NCBI GenBank assembly: GCA_012511175.1
Contig: JAAZGO010000021.1
Coordinates: 1 to 64,000 of the forward strand
Source: Fastidiosipila sp.
GTDB taxonomy: Bacteria > Bacillota > Clostridia > Saccharofermentanales > DTU023
Reading direction: 5' to 3'
DNA: 64,000 nt
Shown: positions 43,142-54,668 of the stretch, piece by piece
How the letters are laid out: each line of letters starts with the position of its first letter
Position numbering within the stretch: the stretch's first letter is position 1
Translations under genes and position numbers: made by a program
The notes under the pieces: model-generated
Told to the model about the DNA's origin: nothing
The model's database searches: none
What the model saw: only the letters and a program-made list of their open reading frames with translations

Positions 43142-45409
43142 ATGCCAGCAAAAGCGGACACTTCCAAGATGGCCGGTGCGCCAACCCAAAGCCCCGTCAA
43201 GCCGGCGACCATCACGCTGACTCAGGATGAAACGCTGACGCTGGAGCTGGCGGCAAGCGGGCATCTTGACCACTTCCGCGACATCCGCATGGCCGTCGCG
43301 ACCCCGCAAGTGCGGCTGGGAGACGTTGAGGCCAACGAACAAGAGATCCTGGCCCTGATCGGCGAGGCGGCTCAAGCCGGGGCCGATCTTCTGCTTTTTT
43401 CCGACCATGCCCTGACCGGCATGACCGCCGGGGATCTTTTCTTCCAGCGCATCCTCCAGGACACCTGCCTGGAGAGTCTGGCCCGCATCACGCGCGCGAC
43501 AGCCGACTCCCACCTCCTGGTCCTTTTGTCCCTGCCCCTGCGCCTCGAACAGCGCCTCTTCAAAGCGACGGCCATCCTGTACCATGGTGAAATTGTAGGC
43601 ATGACACCCGCCTCTTACCTTTCCCATGAAGAAAGACGCTGGTTTTCCGACCCTCTCTCCCCCGACCTGGAAGATCACCAGGCATTCTCCTGTGAACTGA
43701 TCGCCGAAGCCGGCAAGGGTGAGACCGGAGACATCATGGAGGTCAGCCTTCCGCCGGCCGAGTGCCCCACCATCCTGCGTCATGCCATCGACGAACCTCT
43801 TGTGCCCCCGAAAAAAGGTGAATGGGACGGCTTGTCGGGCTTTGACTTTTCCCTTTGTGATATCAATGCGGAGAATCTGCTGTCTTTTACCTTTCAGTTT
43901 GTCAACCTTTGCACCGTTATTCCCTGTCTGGCCGTCCGCCCTTCGCTCCTGCCGGGCCAGCTCCATGACTGCCGGGATGTCAGGCTCTTCAATTTCGAGC
44001 CGGCTCACGCTCTTGACGCTCTGGCACACGGTTCCATCCCGGTAGCAGCCATCGCCGACGGCCGGCCTGAGTGGACCGGCGATTATCGAAGGCTCAAGCG
44101 GGAATTGATCCGACGCTCACTGCGCGACCACAGCATCATCCTTTACGCCGGGGCCGGCCAGGGGGAATCGGTCAGCAACGGTGTTTACGCGGGTCACAGG
44201 CTGATCATCTCCGACGGCCGCGTCCTGGCTGAAAGTGATCCCTACACAAGCGGCATAACCCTGGCTGACCTGGCAGCAGGAGACCTGTTCCGCCTGAGAA
44301 GCCAGGCCGGCACCCGCTGGGATATCCTGAAAAACGGCAAGGAAAAAACCGAAAAGGACGAGCCGGACAAGCTTCCCTTTTTGATGCGCAGTCAACTTGA
44401 GGCCGCCAGCCTCTATGAAGAAACGTTGGCCATCCAGGGCCGCGGGCTATCAGGCCGGCTCGGGCTCCTGGGCGCCAGGCCCGTCCTGGGGCTCTCCGGC
44501 GGCCTTGACTCCGCCGCCGCCCTCCTGGCCTGCCTGGAAGCCATGCGGCTGTCGGGGCGGCCTCCTTCGGACATCCTGGCTCTTTCCATGCCGGGGCCCG
44601 GAACCTCGGAAAGATCGATCAAACTGGCCCGCCAACTGGCAGAGGCAGCGGACCTCGATTTCCGCGAAATCTCCATCCATGAGGCCCTTGACCTTCATCT
44701 GAAGGCCATCGGATACAAGGGGAACCGCACGGATGTGACCTTCGAGAATGCCCAGGCCCGGGAACGGACCCAAATTCTCATGGACCTTTCCAACCTGGAG
44801 GGCGGGCTGGTTGTAGGGACGGGTGATCTGTCCGAACTGGCGCTGGGCTGGTGCACCTATAATGGTGACCAGATGTCCATGTATGCCATCAACGCCTCCA
44901 TCCCCAAAACGGTCATCCGGGAGATGGTGCGCCAGGCTGCGGATTTTCTGGAAAAGGGCAAATCCCCCCTGATCAGCGACCGGGAACGGGCGCTCGCCGC
45001 AGCTGAAGCCCTGCGTGCCATCCTGTCGCGGCCGGTATCACCTGAACTCCTGCCGCCTGACAAGGACGGCGCCCCCTCCCAGCTGACGGAAGAGGTGGTA
45101 GGTCCCTATGAAGTCATCGATTTTTTCCTTTGGCATCTGGTTTTCGGCGCCAAAAAACCCTCTGCTGTGCTCAATCTCGCTTGGAAAGCTTTCGAAAAGG
45201 ACTTTGGAAAGGAAGAATTGGCCAGTTGGATGGAAATTTTCATCCAAAGATTTTTCCGCAATCAATTCAAGCGCACGGCGTCTCCGGAGGGGATCCAGGT
45301 CTTTCCCAGACGCCTTGTCCCGCTCACAGCCTGGCAGATGCCGGGTGATGCCATGGCTGATCTTTGGATTGATGAGGCCAAAAACCATTTTGAGGCTCAA
45401 AGAGAATAG
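43142..45409 (+). CDS. nadE: NAD+ synthetase with degenerate N-terminal glutaminase domain
   Basis: This enzyme makes NAD+ from nicotinate adenine dinucleotide, ATP and ammonia or glutamine. The 755-residue length is that of two-domain NadE. The C-terminal synthetase is intact: VLGLSGGLDSAAALLACLE (PP-loop) near 455, ENAQARERTQILM near 540 and VGTGDLSELALGWCTYNGD near 560. The N-terminal nitrilase-like half is recognisable (AGQGESVSNGVYAGH), but the usual Glu of FPELxLTGY is Asp (FSDHALTGM), the usual Lys of VPKxYLP is Ala (TPASYLS), and no clear GVEICEDLW Cys motif is seen. The ATG at 43,142 has an AAGGAAGG site. It may rely on free ammonia. Confidence 0.88.
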   Translation: MPAKADTSKMAGAPTQSPVKPATITLTQDETLTLELAASGHLDHFRDIRMAVATPQVRLGDVEANEQEILALIGEAAQAGADLLLFSDHALTGMTAGDLFFQRILQDTCLESLARITRATADSHLLVLLSLPLRLEQRLFKATAILYHGEIVGMTPASYLSHEERRWFSDPLSPDLEDHQAFSCELIAEAGKGETGDIMEVSLPPAECPTILRHAIDEPLVPPKKGEWDGLSGFDFSLCDINAENLLSFTFQFVNLCTVIPCLAVRPSLLPGQLHDCRDVRLFNFEPAHALDALAHGSIPVAAIADGRPEWTGDYRRLKRELIRRSLRDHSIILYAGAGQGESVSNGVYAGHRLIISDGRVLAESDPYTSGITLADLAAGDLFRLRSQAGTRWDILKNGKEKTEKDEPDKLPFLMRSQLEAASLYEETLAIQGRGLSGRLGLLGARPVLGLSGGLDSAAALLACLEAMRLSGRPPSDILALSMPGPGTSERSIKLARQLAEAADLDFREISIHEALDLHLKAIGYKGNRTDVTFENAQARERTQILMDLSNLEGGLVVGTGDLSELALGWCTYNGDQMSMYAINASIPKTVIREMVRQAADFLEKGKSPLISDRERALAAAEALRAILSRPVSPELLPPDKDGAPSQLTEEVVGPYEVIDFFLWHLVFGAKKPSAVLNLAWKAFEKDFGKEELASWMEIFIQRFFRNQFKRTASPEGIQVFPRRLVPLTAWQMPGDAMADLWIDEAKNHFEAQRE

Positions 45410-45735
45410 GTGAAAATGATTTTTCAACATGCATTCTCTGAATAATCAACAAGTTATCAACAGCATTTCGCAGGTTTCCTTCTTCCTTTTGCAGAAAATA
45501 ACCGCCCGGTTCACAACTGTGCGGGAGCGATTGACTTATCCACAAAGTTATTAACAATTCACAAGCTGCATCTCACAAATTGTTAGCCGAATTTTCTTCG
45601 GACAATCCTGAAAATGCCCGAAAAATCAGACATTTTAGCCTTTCACGGCTTGCTTTTTTCTGGTAGCATGTAGAACACGATCATTTCGTAAAAGAAGAGG
45701 CATCAGCATAGCGGAAGGGGACGTATTTTTCCAAG
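45410..45735. other. Putative replication origin region upstream of dnaA
   Basis: This 326-bp gap holds a perfect DnaA box TTATCCACA (45,536-45,544) and near matches TTATCAACA (45,454-45,462), TTATTAACA (45,548-45,556) and TAATCAACA (45,443-45,451). The stretch is AT-rich compared with its flanks. No gene is present. A possible dnaA promoter (TTGCTT near 45,650) is weak. Together with the dnaA-dnaN gap it is the best origin candidate in the window. Confidence 0.75.
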
Positions 45736-47082
45736 ATGGCAAGAAAAAGCGCTGATTCGATCTGGAGTTCTGTCTGCCAGCAAACCTTGAGCAAAGAGAT
45801 TAACCCCCTGACCTTCAACACCTGGTTTACCAATGCGAAACCCTACTTGTCCAGCGAGCGCACCTTCGGCCTTTCCGTCCCCAACGAGATTGCCATGGAA
45901 TACATCGGCCAGCACCGCGAGCAGATCGAATTTGCCTTGAGAAACGCAACCCGGGTCCATTACGACCTGGAAATCGCCGTTCGGCCGGACGGCAGCATCC
46001 CCAGCAGAGAAGAACTGGAACGGCGTCAGGACACTGCTTTCGGTCACAATGGCTCTTTCCAGATCGGCCGGCTTAATCCCGGTTACACTTTTTCGACCTT
46101 CATCGTGGGCTCCAGCAATAGTTTTGCCCATGCCGCCTCTGTGGCTGTGGCTTCCATGGAATCCCCGGGCAATTACAATCCGCTTTTTCTTTATGGCGGG
46201 TCAGGTCTCGGGAAAACACACCTGATGCACGCGATCGGCAATCAGGTACGCCGGGACTTCCCCGACAAACGCGTCGTTTACGTACAATCTGAGCAATTCG
46301 TCAATGAATTTATTACCTGCATTCAGAAAAATGACTTCGAGGCCTTTCGCAGCCATTACAGGCTGGCCGACATGCTCCTGATCGATGACATCCAGTTCAT
46401 TGAGTCCAAGGAACGCATGCAGGTCGAGTTCTTTTACACCTTCAATGCCCTTTACGAGTCGGGCAAGAACATCATTCTCACCTGCGACAAGCCGCCCCAA
46501 AGCCTGGCGTCCCTGACGGACCGCCTGCGCACCCGCTTTATCAGCGGGCTGACCATCGACATCCAGCCGCCCGACTACGAAACACGGATCGCAATTTTGA
46601 AGAACCTCTGCCGCACGCAGGGCGTAGACATCGCTTCCGATATCATCGAATACATCGCAGGGAATATCACTTCCAACGTCCGCGAAATAGAAGGCGCATT
46701 CAAGACGGTCAGCGCCTTGCAGATGATGGGTACTGACGTCACAGCCGAGGTGGCAAGGCAAGCCCTGCAAAGTGTCATTCAACCCGGCGCGGTCAAGGCC
46801 CTCGATTTCCCCTTGATCATGGAAATCGTGGCCCATTATTATGGCATTTCAGTCGACGACCTGAAATCACGCCAAAGGAGTCAGGACATCGTGGAACCCC
46901 GGCAGATTGCCATGTATCTCTGCCGCAAAAAATTGAACAGAACCCTCAAGGAAATCGGGACAGCCTTCGGCGGCAAGAACCACGCAACCGTCCTTCACGC
47001 CTGTGATAAAATTGCAGAAGGTATTGTGATGGATCCCGCGCTCTCCGAAACCATCAACAACATCGAAATGCGGTTGCAGTAA
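45736..47082 (+). CDS. dnaA: Chromosomal replication initiator protein DnaA
   Basis: This AAA+ ATPase binds DnaA boxes and opens the origin. Domain I (about 1-85) begins IWSSVCQQTLSKEINPLTFNTWF; the linker is short. Walker A is GGSGLGKTHLMHA near 155-167 and Walker B is LLIDDIQF near 217. Sensor and box VII regions follow (LRTRFISGL). The domain IV DNA-binding signature is GGKNHATVLHACDKI, close to the usual GGRDHTTV. The 448-residue length is typical. The ATG has a GAAGGGGACG stretch rather far upstream (about 14 bases). It is flanked by DnaA-box-bearing gaps. Confidence 0.97.
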   Translation: MARKSADSIWSSVCQQTLSKEINPLTFNTWFTNAKPYLSSERTFGLSVPNEIAMEYIGQHREQIEFALRNATRVHYDLEIAVRPDGSIPSREELERRQDTAFGHNGSFQIGRLNPGYTFSTFIVGSSNSFAHAASVAVASMESPGNYNPLFLYGGSGLGKTHLMHAIGNQVRRDFPDKRVVYVQSEQFVNEFITCIQKNDFEAFRSHYRLADMLLIDDIQFIESKERMQVEFFYTFNALYESGKNIILTCDKPPQSLASLTDRLRTRFISGLTIDIQPPDYETRIAILKNLCRTQGVDIASDIIEYIAGNITSNVREIEGAFKTVSALQMMGTDVTAEVARQALQSVIQPGAVKALDFPLIMEIVAHYYGISVDDLKSRQRSQDIVEPRQIAMYLCRKKLNRTLKEIGTAFGGKNHATVLHACDKIAEGIVMDPALSETINNIEMRLQ

Positions 47083-47326
47083 TGAACAAGTTATGATCAT
47101 TTGTTGATAATTCGTTGTCAATACCGTGTTGATCTTTTGTGGACAGGTGCGGGATTGTTGACAAGACGATTTCTCAACAAAAGATGCACAGATAATCAAC
47201 GGTTTAGCAACAAGGCCAAAGGCCCTGCATGCTTCGGTAAAGGCGGATTTTTCACACAACTGACACCTAGAATAAGAAGAGGGTGAATTATCCAGGAAGG
47301 CAACAGGCAAAACGGGAGACTTGAAA
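47083..47326. other. dnaA-dnaN intergenic region with DnaA-box-like sites
   Basis: This 244-bp AT-rich gap contains a reverse TTATCAACA (TGTTGATAA at 47,102-47,110), a weaker TGTGGACAG (47,138-47,146) and TTATCCAGG (47,288-47,296). In many Bacillota the unwinding region lies here, so this may be the second half of a bipartite origin. It also carries the dnaN leader. Confidence 0.6.
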
Positions 47327-48427
47327 ATGAAACTGACATGCTCTAGAAATCTTTTAATGGAAGCCATCACGACTGTCCAGCGGGCCGTTTCAACCCGGTC
47401 AACCAATCCTGTTCTGGACGGCATCCTGCTCAAAGCCAATCAGGAACTGGTTTTGACCGGCTACGACAGCGAAACCGGCATCGAGTACCGGATGGAGGCC
47501 GATATTTCGCAAGCGGGAAGTCTTGTGGTGCCAGCCAGGGTCTTGTCCGAGATTGTCAAAAAACTTTCCGACAATCTGGTCTATCTTGCGATCAAGGACG
47601 GGACAGTTCTTGTGGTCGAAAGCGGCAAGAGTGTGTTCAATATCCGTGGCTATGCCGCAGAACAATATCCCGAGATTGAGTTCTTCGAAGAAGAAACGAA
47701 AATCGTACTCAATCAAAAAACCTTGCGGCAGATGATCAACCAGACAAGTTTCGCTGTCAGCACCGACCAAAGCCGGCCCATACTGATGGGGATCAACCTG
47801 ATCGTCGAGGACGAAACCCTGACCCTGGTCGCCCTGGATGGTTTCAGGCTGGCTGTGCGCAGGGAAGCCATCCCGGGAGTGACGGCCAATATCAATATTA
47901 TTGTCCCCGCAAAAGCCATGGGGGAAATCGCCAGAATTTTGTCTGAGACAGATGAGGAAGTGGTGGTCTCTCCTTCGCACAACTACATTATTTTCAGCAA
48001 GGAAAAGGTCAGGGTTGTGACGCGGCTAATCCGGGGGGAATTCCTGAATTACCGCAGCATCATCCCCCGTGACGCCGATACCAGCTTGACCATTGCTCCC
48101 GATGTGCTGCTTGCTGCAGTCATCCGGGCCTCCATCATGATTGACACCGAAGACCGCAAGTTCCCGGTTATCTTCAGTTCGCCCGACCACGAAACCCTGA
48201 CTATTGAGTCAAAAACAGACATCGGGACCGCGAGGGAGGAGATCCCTGTGGCCTTGTCCGGCGACAAGATCGAAATCGATTTCAACCCGCGCTTTTTTAT
48301 CGAGGCCCTGCGCGAGATCGAGGACGAACAAATCCTGATGACCTTCAGCGGCAGCCTCGGGCCCTGTTCGCTCAAGCCGGAAAAAGGCGATGAATTTTAT
48401 TACATGATTCTCCCGCTTCGCCGCTAG
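47327..48427 (+). CDS. dnaN: DNA polymerase III beta subunit (sliding clamp)
   Basis: This is the ring-shaped processivity clamp for replication. The 366-residue protein shows MKLTCSRNLLMEAITTVQRAVSTRSTNPVLDGILLKA at the start, the middle domain with FAVSTDQSRPILMGINL, and ends MILPLRR, as usual for the family. The ATG at 47,327 has GGGAG upstream; a TTG six bases earlier is in frame but less likely. It lies between dnaA and recF in the conserved order. Confidence 0.97.
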   Translation: MKLTCSRNLLMEAITTVQRAVSTRSTNPVLDGILLKANQELVLTGYDSETGIEYRMEADISQAGSLVVPARVLSEIVKKLSDNLVYLAIKDGTVLVVESGKSVFNIRGYAAEQYPEIEFFEEETKIVLNQKTLRQMINQTSFAVSTDQSRPILMGINLIVEDETLTLVALDGFRLAVRREAIPGVTANINIIVPAKAMGEIARILSETDEEVVVSPSHNYIIFSKEKVRVVTRLIRGEFLNYRSIIPRDADTSLTIAPDVLLAAVIRASIMIDTEDRKFPVIFSSPDHETLTIESKTDIGTAREEIPVALSGDKIEIDFNPRFFIEALREIEDEQILMTFSGSLGPCSLKPEKGDEFYYMILPLRR

Positions 48428-48434
48428 GCCATCC

Positions 48435-49646
48435 ATGCGCCTTTGTTCTGTCGAACTGATCAACTTCAGGAACTACGGGCACCTCCGGCTTTCTTTTCCC
48501 GGCGGAACGCACATTTTCCATGGCTCTAACGCGCAGGGAAAAACCAATCTGCTTGAAGCCATTTACCTTTGCACCTGCGCCCGTTCACACCGGACCGGCC
48601 GTGATGATGAACTGGTTCGCCAGGGAGAGGACTTTTACCGGGCATCGGTCGGCTTTGTAACAGACCGGGGGCTTTCAGAATCGGTTTCCATCGAATATCG
48701 GAGGCCACCTGAAAAAAACGGCGCCCCCTCGCGGATCATCCTGTATAACGAGATGGAGATAGGCCGGTTGGCCGACATGATGGGCCTGTTTCATGCCATT
48801 CTTTTCGCACCGGAAGATCTCCAGATCGTAAAGGGAGGTCCCGCAGAGCGCCGGAGATTTCTTGATATCTTGATTTCGCGGACAGACCGCACCTATTTTC
48901 TCGACCTGCAGGCGTATTGGAGGATTCTGGCTCATCGCAACCGCTTGCTTAAATCCCTTAGAGCCCGCGAACAAACAGAAGATGCGCCAGCCGGAAAGGC
49001 CAGCGGCCTCCCCGTCGATTCAGGCACCCAGCTGGATGTCTGGGACGAGACCCTGGCAGGGCACGCGGCAGCCATTTTGGAAAAAAGAATCCGGTGTGTC
49101 AGTCTTCTTTCCCAGTACGCCTCCTTGTCACTGCAACATCTGACCGGGTCAAAAGAGAGCCTCGAGCTGCATTACAAAGGGCTTGCAGGTCTGGTTACCG
49201 GCATGGACCGCCGGGCCATCGCCTCCCTCTATCTCGAACGGCTGATCCGGGCGCGGGAGGATGATCTGTCCCGAGGAAGCACTTCGCAGGGCCCCCACCG
49301 CGATGACATGCTGATCCTGCTCAACGGATCAGATGCCCGGGTCTATGCTTCCCAGGGGCAGCAACGATCCGCGGTTCTGGCCCTGAAAATCGCTGAGCTG
49401 ACCATCCTGACTGAGATGACCGGTGAAAAACCGATTCTTCTCCTGGATGATGTCATGTCAGAGCTTGATGACGCCAGACGTTCCCGGCTGATGGAGGTGA
49501 TCCGCGATCACCAGGTTTTTATTACCTGCACCGATCCGGATCCGACCGGCTCCGGCAGCGATCCTGACGTCTGGTCGGGGCCGGTCCACTTTTACCGGGT
49601 CAAAGAGGGAAAGGTTGAACCGGCGAAAAGGCCTGAAACGGCTTGA
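48435..49646 (+). CDS. recF: DNA replication and repair protein RecF
   Basis: This SMC-like ATPase loads RecA at gaps. The 403-residue protein has Walker A HGSNAQGKTNLLEAIY near 33-48, the signature STSQGPHRDDM near 280 and Walker B PILLLDDVMSELD near 335. It starts seven bases after dnaN. The yaaA-type S4 gene often found between dnaN and recF in Bacillota is absent here. Confidence 0.95.
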   Translation: MRLCSVELINFRNYGHLRLSFPGGTHIFHGSNAQGKTNLLEAIYLCTCARSHRTGRDDELVRQGEDFYRASVGFVTDRGLSESVSIEYRRPPEKNGAPSRIILYNEMEIGRLADMMGLFHAILFAPEDLQIVKGGPAERRRFLDILISRTDRTYFLDLQAYWRILAHRNRLLKSLRAREQTEDAPAGKASGLPVDSGTQLDVWDETLAGHAAAILEKRIRCVSLLSQYASLSLQHLTGSKESLELHYKGLAGLVTGMDRRAIASLYLERLIRAREDDLSRGSTSQGPHRDDMLILLNGSDARVYASQGQQRSAVLALKIAELTILTEMTGEKPILLLDDVMSELDDARRSRLMEVIRDHQVFITCTDPDPTGSGSDPDVWSGPVHFYRVKEGKVEPAKRPETA

Positions 49647-49748
49647 TTTCAACTCTCCAACCAGGGGCAGCTGCGAGCCGTTTCAGCCGGAATATGATAT
49701 AATTTCAAGTGAGCAAGCATAAGGGATTTCACCCTGAACCGGAGAAAT

Positions 49749-52104
<2,356 letters not shown>

Positions 52105-52113
52105 ATCATGCAT

Positions 52114-52129
52114 TGTTTCACGTGAAACA
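52114..52129. promoter_or_regulatory. parS centromere site
   Basis: TGTTTCACGTGAAACA is a perfect 16-bp palindrome identical to the consensus ParB-binding parS. It lies ten bases after the gyrB stop and 1.7 kb from parA. ParB loads here and spreads, which marks this as the origin-proximal segregation region. Confidence 0.97.
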
Positions 52130-52151
52130 TTTCTGCCGGCTTTGGTAAATC

Positions 52152-53744
52152 ATGGATTTTGAATTTTCAATCAAAGGCATTACCCTCGAAACAGACCGCC
52201 TGCAGCTTAGACCCTGGGAGCTTTCCGACCTGGATGACTTTCACGCCTATGCCCGGGTGCCCGGTGTCGGGGAGATGGCCGGCTGGCCCCATCACCGGTC
52301 GATAGAAGAAACCAGGACCATTCTCAGGCAGTTTATGGAAGCCGGGGAGGTCCTGGCCGTCTATCACAAAAAGGATCGCAAGGTCATCGGCTCGATGGGA
52401 GTCCATCCAGTCCCCCAGACCCTTCCCGAAGCTTTTCAAAACCGCCATGCCAAGGAAATTGGCTATGCCTTGTCCAAAACTTACTGGGGGCAAGGGCTGA
52501 CAGCGGAGGCGCTTGCGGTTCTGGTCGGCTATCTTTTTCGCTTTACCCCGGCGACCCTGCTGGTTGGCTGTTGTTCCCGGTCCAATCATCAAAGCCGCCG
52601 GGTGCTGGAGAAAACAGGTTTTGCTTTTTCCCGCACCTTTGAAAGAAAGCGCGATGTTCCCTCCTCGGAGGCATCGTTAGAATTCCTGTTGACGGAGGAG
52701 GCTTACCGGGCCATGAAACGCGACCGTATCTCTTTTGAAAATGATTACAATGCCGGCTGCCATCCGGCCCTGCTCGAAGAATTAATTAAAACCAACCAGG
52801 TAAAAACGAGCGGCTACGGCCTGGACGCCTTCTGCGAAGAGGCAGCCCGCCTGATAAAAGAGGCCTGCCGCGCCCCCGGGGCAGACGTCCATTTCCTTGT
52901 CGGCGGAACACAAGTCAACCTGATCGTGGCAGCCGGCGCCCTCAAGCCCTGGCAGGGAATTATCTCGGCAGGCACAGGCCACATCAACGTCCATGAAGCC
53001 GGTGCCATTGAGGCGACCGGACACAAAGTGCTGGTGGTTCCGTCCCGGGACGGCCTGCTCGATGCCGCAGAAATTGACCGTTTCTGCCAGGCCTATCAGG
53101 ACGATCCGACAGCGGAACACATGGTGCAACCCGGTATGATCTATCTGTCACAGCCGACAGAACTTGGAACTGTTTACAAAAAGGAGGACCTGGAGGCCAT
53201 CCGAAAAGTTGCCGATCAACGGGGACTGATTCTCTATGTAGACGGAGCCAGGCTGGCCGCCGCGCTGGCAGTTCCTGAAACAGGGCTTGGCCTCGCCGAT
53301 ATGGCGCGTCTTTGTGACCTGTTCACCATCGGAGGAACCAAGTGCGGTGCACTGTTTGGCGAGGCTCTGGTCATCAGCCGGGAATCCCTGAAACAGGATT
53401 TCCGTTCCCTGATGAAACAGCGGGGGGGACTTTTAGCCAAGGGGCGCCTTTTGGGCATCCAGTTTGCCGCCCTCTTCCGCCATGATCTCTATTGCGAGAT
53501 CGGCCGTTACGGAAATCAAAGGGCGAGTGAACTGGCCGCCCTTTTCCGGTCGCGGGGGATCGACTTCATGGTACCTCCGCAGACCAATCAGCTCTTCGTC
53601 ATGCTGGATCCGGGAGAGGAGGCCTTCTTTGCCGAGCGTGCCGTCTTTGAGCGCATCATGACGACCGATGACGGTCGTCAGGTGTGTCGTTTTGTGACCT
53701 CCTATACGACGCGCCCCGAGGATATCGAACGGTTGCTGTCATAA
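52152..53744 (+). CDS. Fusion of GNAT acetyltransferase and threonine aldolase-like PLP enzyme
   Basis: One 530-residue frame joins two enzymes. Residues 1-180 are a RimJ/RimL-type N-acetyltransferase (LETDRLQLRPWELSD, then EIGYALSKTYWGQGLTAEAL for acetyl-CoA binding and SNHQSRRVLEKTGF). Residues 188-530 are a low-specificity L-threonine aldolase/beta-eliminating lyase (SFENDYNAGCHP, HINVHEAGAIEATGHK, LYVDGARLAAAL, and the PLP lysine in TIGGTKCGALFGE near 397). An internal ATG at 52,713 starts the second domain exactly and is preceded by GGAGGAGG, so the aldolase may also be made alone. The acetyl target is unknown. Confidence 0.88.
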   Translation: MDFEFSIKGITLETDRLQLRPWELSDLDDFHAYARVPGVGEMAGWPHHRSIEETRTILRQFMEAGEVLAVYHKKDRKVIGSMGVHPVPQTLPEAFQNRHAKEIGYALSKTYWGQGLTAEALAVLVGYLFRFTPATLLVGCCSRSNHQSRRVLEKTGFAFSRTFERKRDVPSSEASLEFLLTEEAYRAMKRDRISFENDYNAGCHPALLEELIKTNQVKTSGYGLDAFCEEAARLIKEACRAPGADVHFLVGGTQVNLIVAAGALKPWQGIISAGTGHINVHEAGAIEATGHKVLVVPSRDGLLDAAEIDRFCQAYQDDPTAEHMVQPGMIYLSQPTELGTVYKKEDLEAIRKVADQRGLILYVDGARLAAALAVPETGLGLADMARLCDLFTIGGTKCGALFGEALVISRESLKQDFRSLMKQRGGLLAKGRLLGIQFAALFRHDLYCEIGRYGNQRASELAALFRSRGIDFMVPPQTNQLFVMLDPGEEAFFAERAVFERIMTTDDGRQVCRFVTSYTTRPEDIERLLS

Positions 53745-53836
53745 AATCACGCCTTGTCCGGAGGGTGTCACCGGTCATGATACAATTGACGCGTTGACGG
53801 TTTGACGAAAAGATCGACAAGGATAGTGGGAAAATC

Positions 53837-54637
53837 ATGGGAATTGTGATCGCTGTTGCCAATCAAAAGGGTGGCGTAGGGAAGACCACCTCCTGCGTCA
53901 ATCTGGCAGCCGCCCTGGCCGGTCAAGGCAGAAAAGTATTGCTGGTGGACGCCGATCCACAGGGCAATTCGACCTCCGGAATGGGGGTCGACAAAAAAAT
54001 GCTCCGGGGCTCGACCTACGACCTGATCGTGGGCAATTCCAGCGATGTCAGAGGTTCCCTTGTGGAAGCCCGGCCCCATCTCCATCTCTTGCCTTCCAAC
54101 ATTAATCTGGCGGGTGCCGAAATTGAACTGGTTGCCCTGAGCGAACGGGAAAGAAGGCTGGCTCAGATCGTGTCCCAGCTGAGGGATCTTTACGACTACA
54201 TCCTGATCGACTGTCCGCCCTCTCTGGGCCTCCTGACGGTCAACGCCCTGACGGCCTCCGATGCCGTGCTCATCCCGGTGCAGGCAGAATACTATGCCCT
54301 GGAAGGACTGATGCAGCTGATGACCACGCTCAGCCTGGTCAAAAAGGCCTACAATCCCAAACTCCGCCTGGCGGGAGTCTTCATTACCATGTTTGACGCG
54401 CGGACACAACTTTCCAAGCAGGTTCGTGACGAAGTTTCCTGGTATTTTCGCCAGGACTTTCTCGAAACCTGTATTCCCCGCAATGTGCGGTTGAGCGAGG
54501 CGCCAAGCTTCGGGAATACCATTTTCGAATATGACAGGCGGTCACGGGGAGCCCAGGGCTACAAGACGCTGGCGCGAGAACTTTCCCGCCGCCTGGCAGG
54601 CAAGGCCTGGCAGGATGGCAGCCTTGGACAAATTTAG
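53837..54637 (+). CDS. parA: Chromosome partitioning ATPase ParA (Soj)
   Basis: This deviant Walker-type ATPase works with ParB to segregate or position the origin and to tune DnaA. The 266-residue protein begins with AVANQKGGVGKTTSCVNLAAAL (Walker A lysines at 11-18), then LVDADPQGNSTSGMG, LIDCPPSLGLLTVNAL and VRLSEAPSFG, all typical of Soj. The ATG follows a short AGTGGGA site. It forms an operon with parB, 31 bases downstream. Confidence 0.96.
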   Translation: MGIVIAVANQKGGVGKTTSCVNLAAALAGQGRKVLLVDADPQGNSTSGMGVDKKMLRGSTYDLIVGNSSDVRGSLVEARPHLHLLPSNINLAGAEIELVALSERERRLAQIVSQLRDLYDYILIDCPPSLGLLTVNALTASDAVLIPVQAEYYALEGLMQLMTTLSLVKKAYNPKLRLAGVFITMFDARTQLSKQVRDEVSWYFRQDFLETCIPRNVRLSEAPSFGNTIFEYDRRSRGAQGYKTLARELSRRLAGKAWQDGSLGQI

Positions 54638-54668
54638 CCGGACAGGCTGATAGAGCAGGAGATCAAGC

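Noticed and set aside
43064-44029. - strand open frame of 321 codons opposite nadE
   Set aside because: It overlaps a strongly supported enzyme; Gly/Gln/Asp-rich composition is typical of a GC-rich shadow frame.
53745-53836. Promoter for parA from repeated TTGACG boxes
   Set aside because: Three TTGAC-like boxes exist, but none is properly spaced from a -10 box with room for a leader before the ATG.
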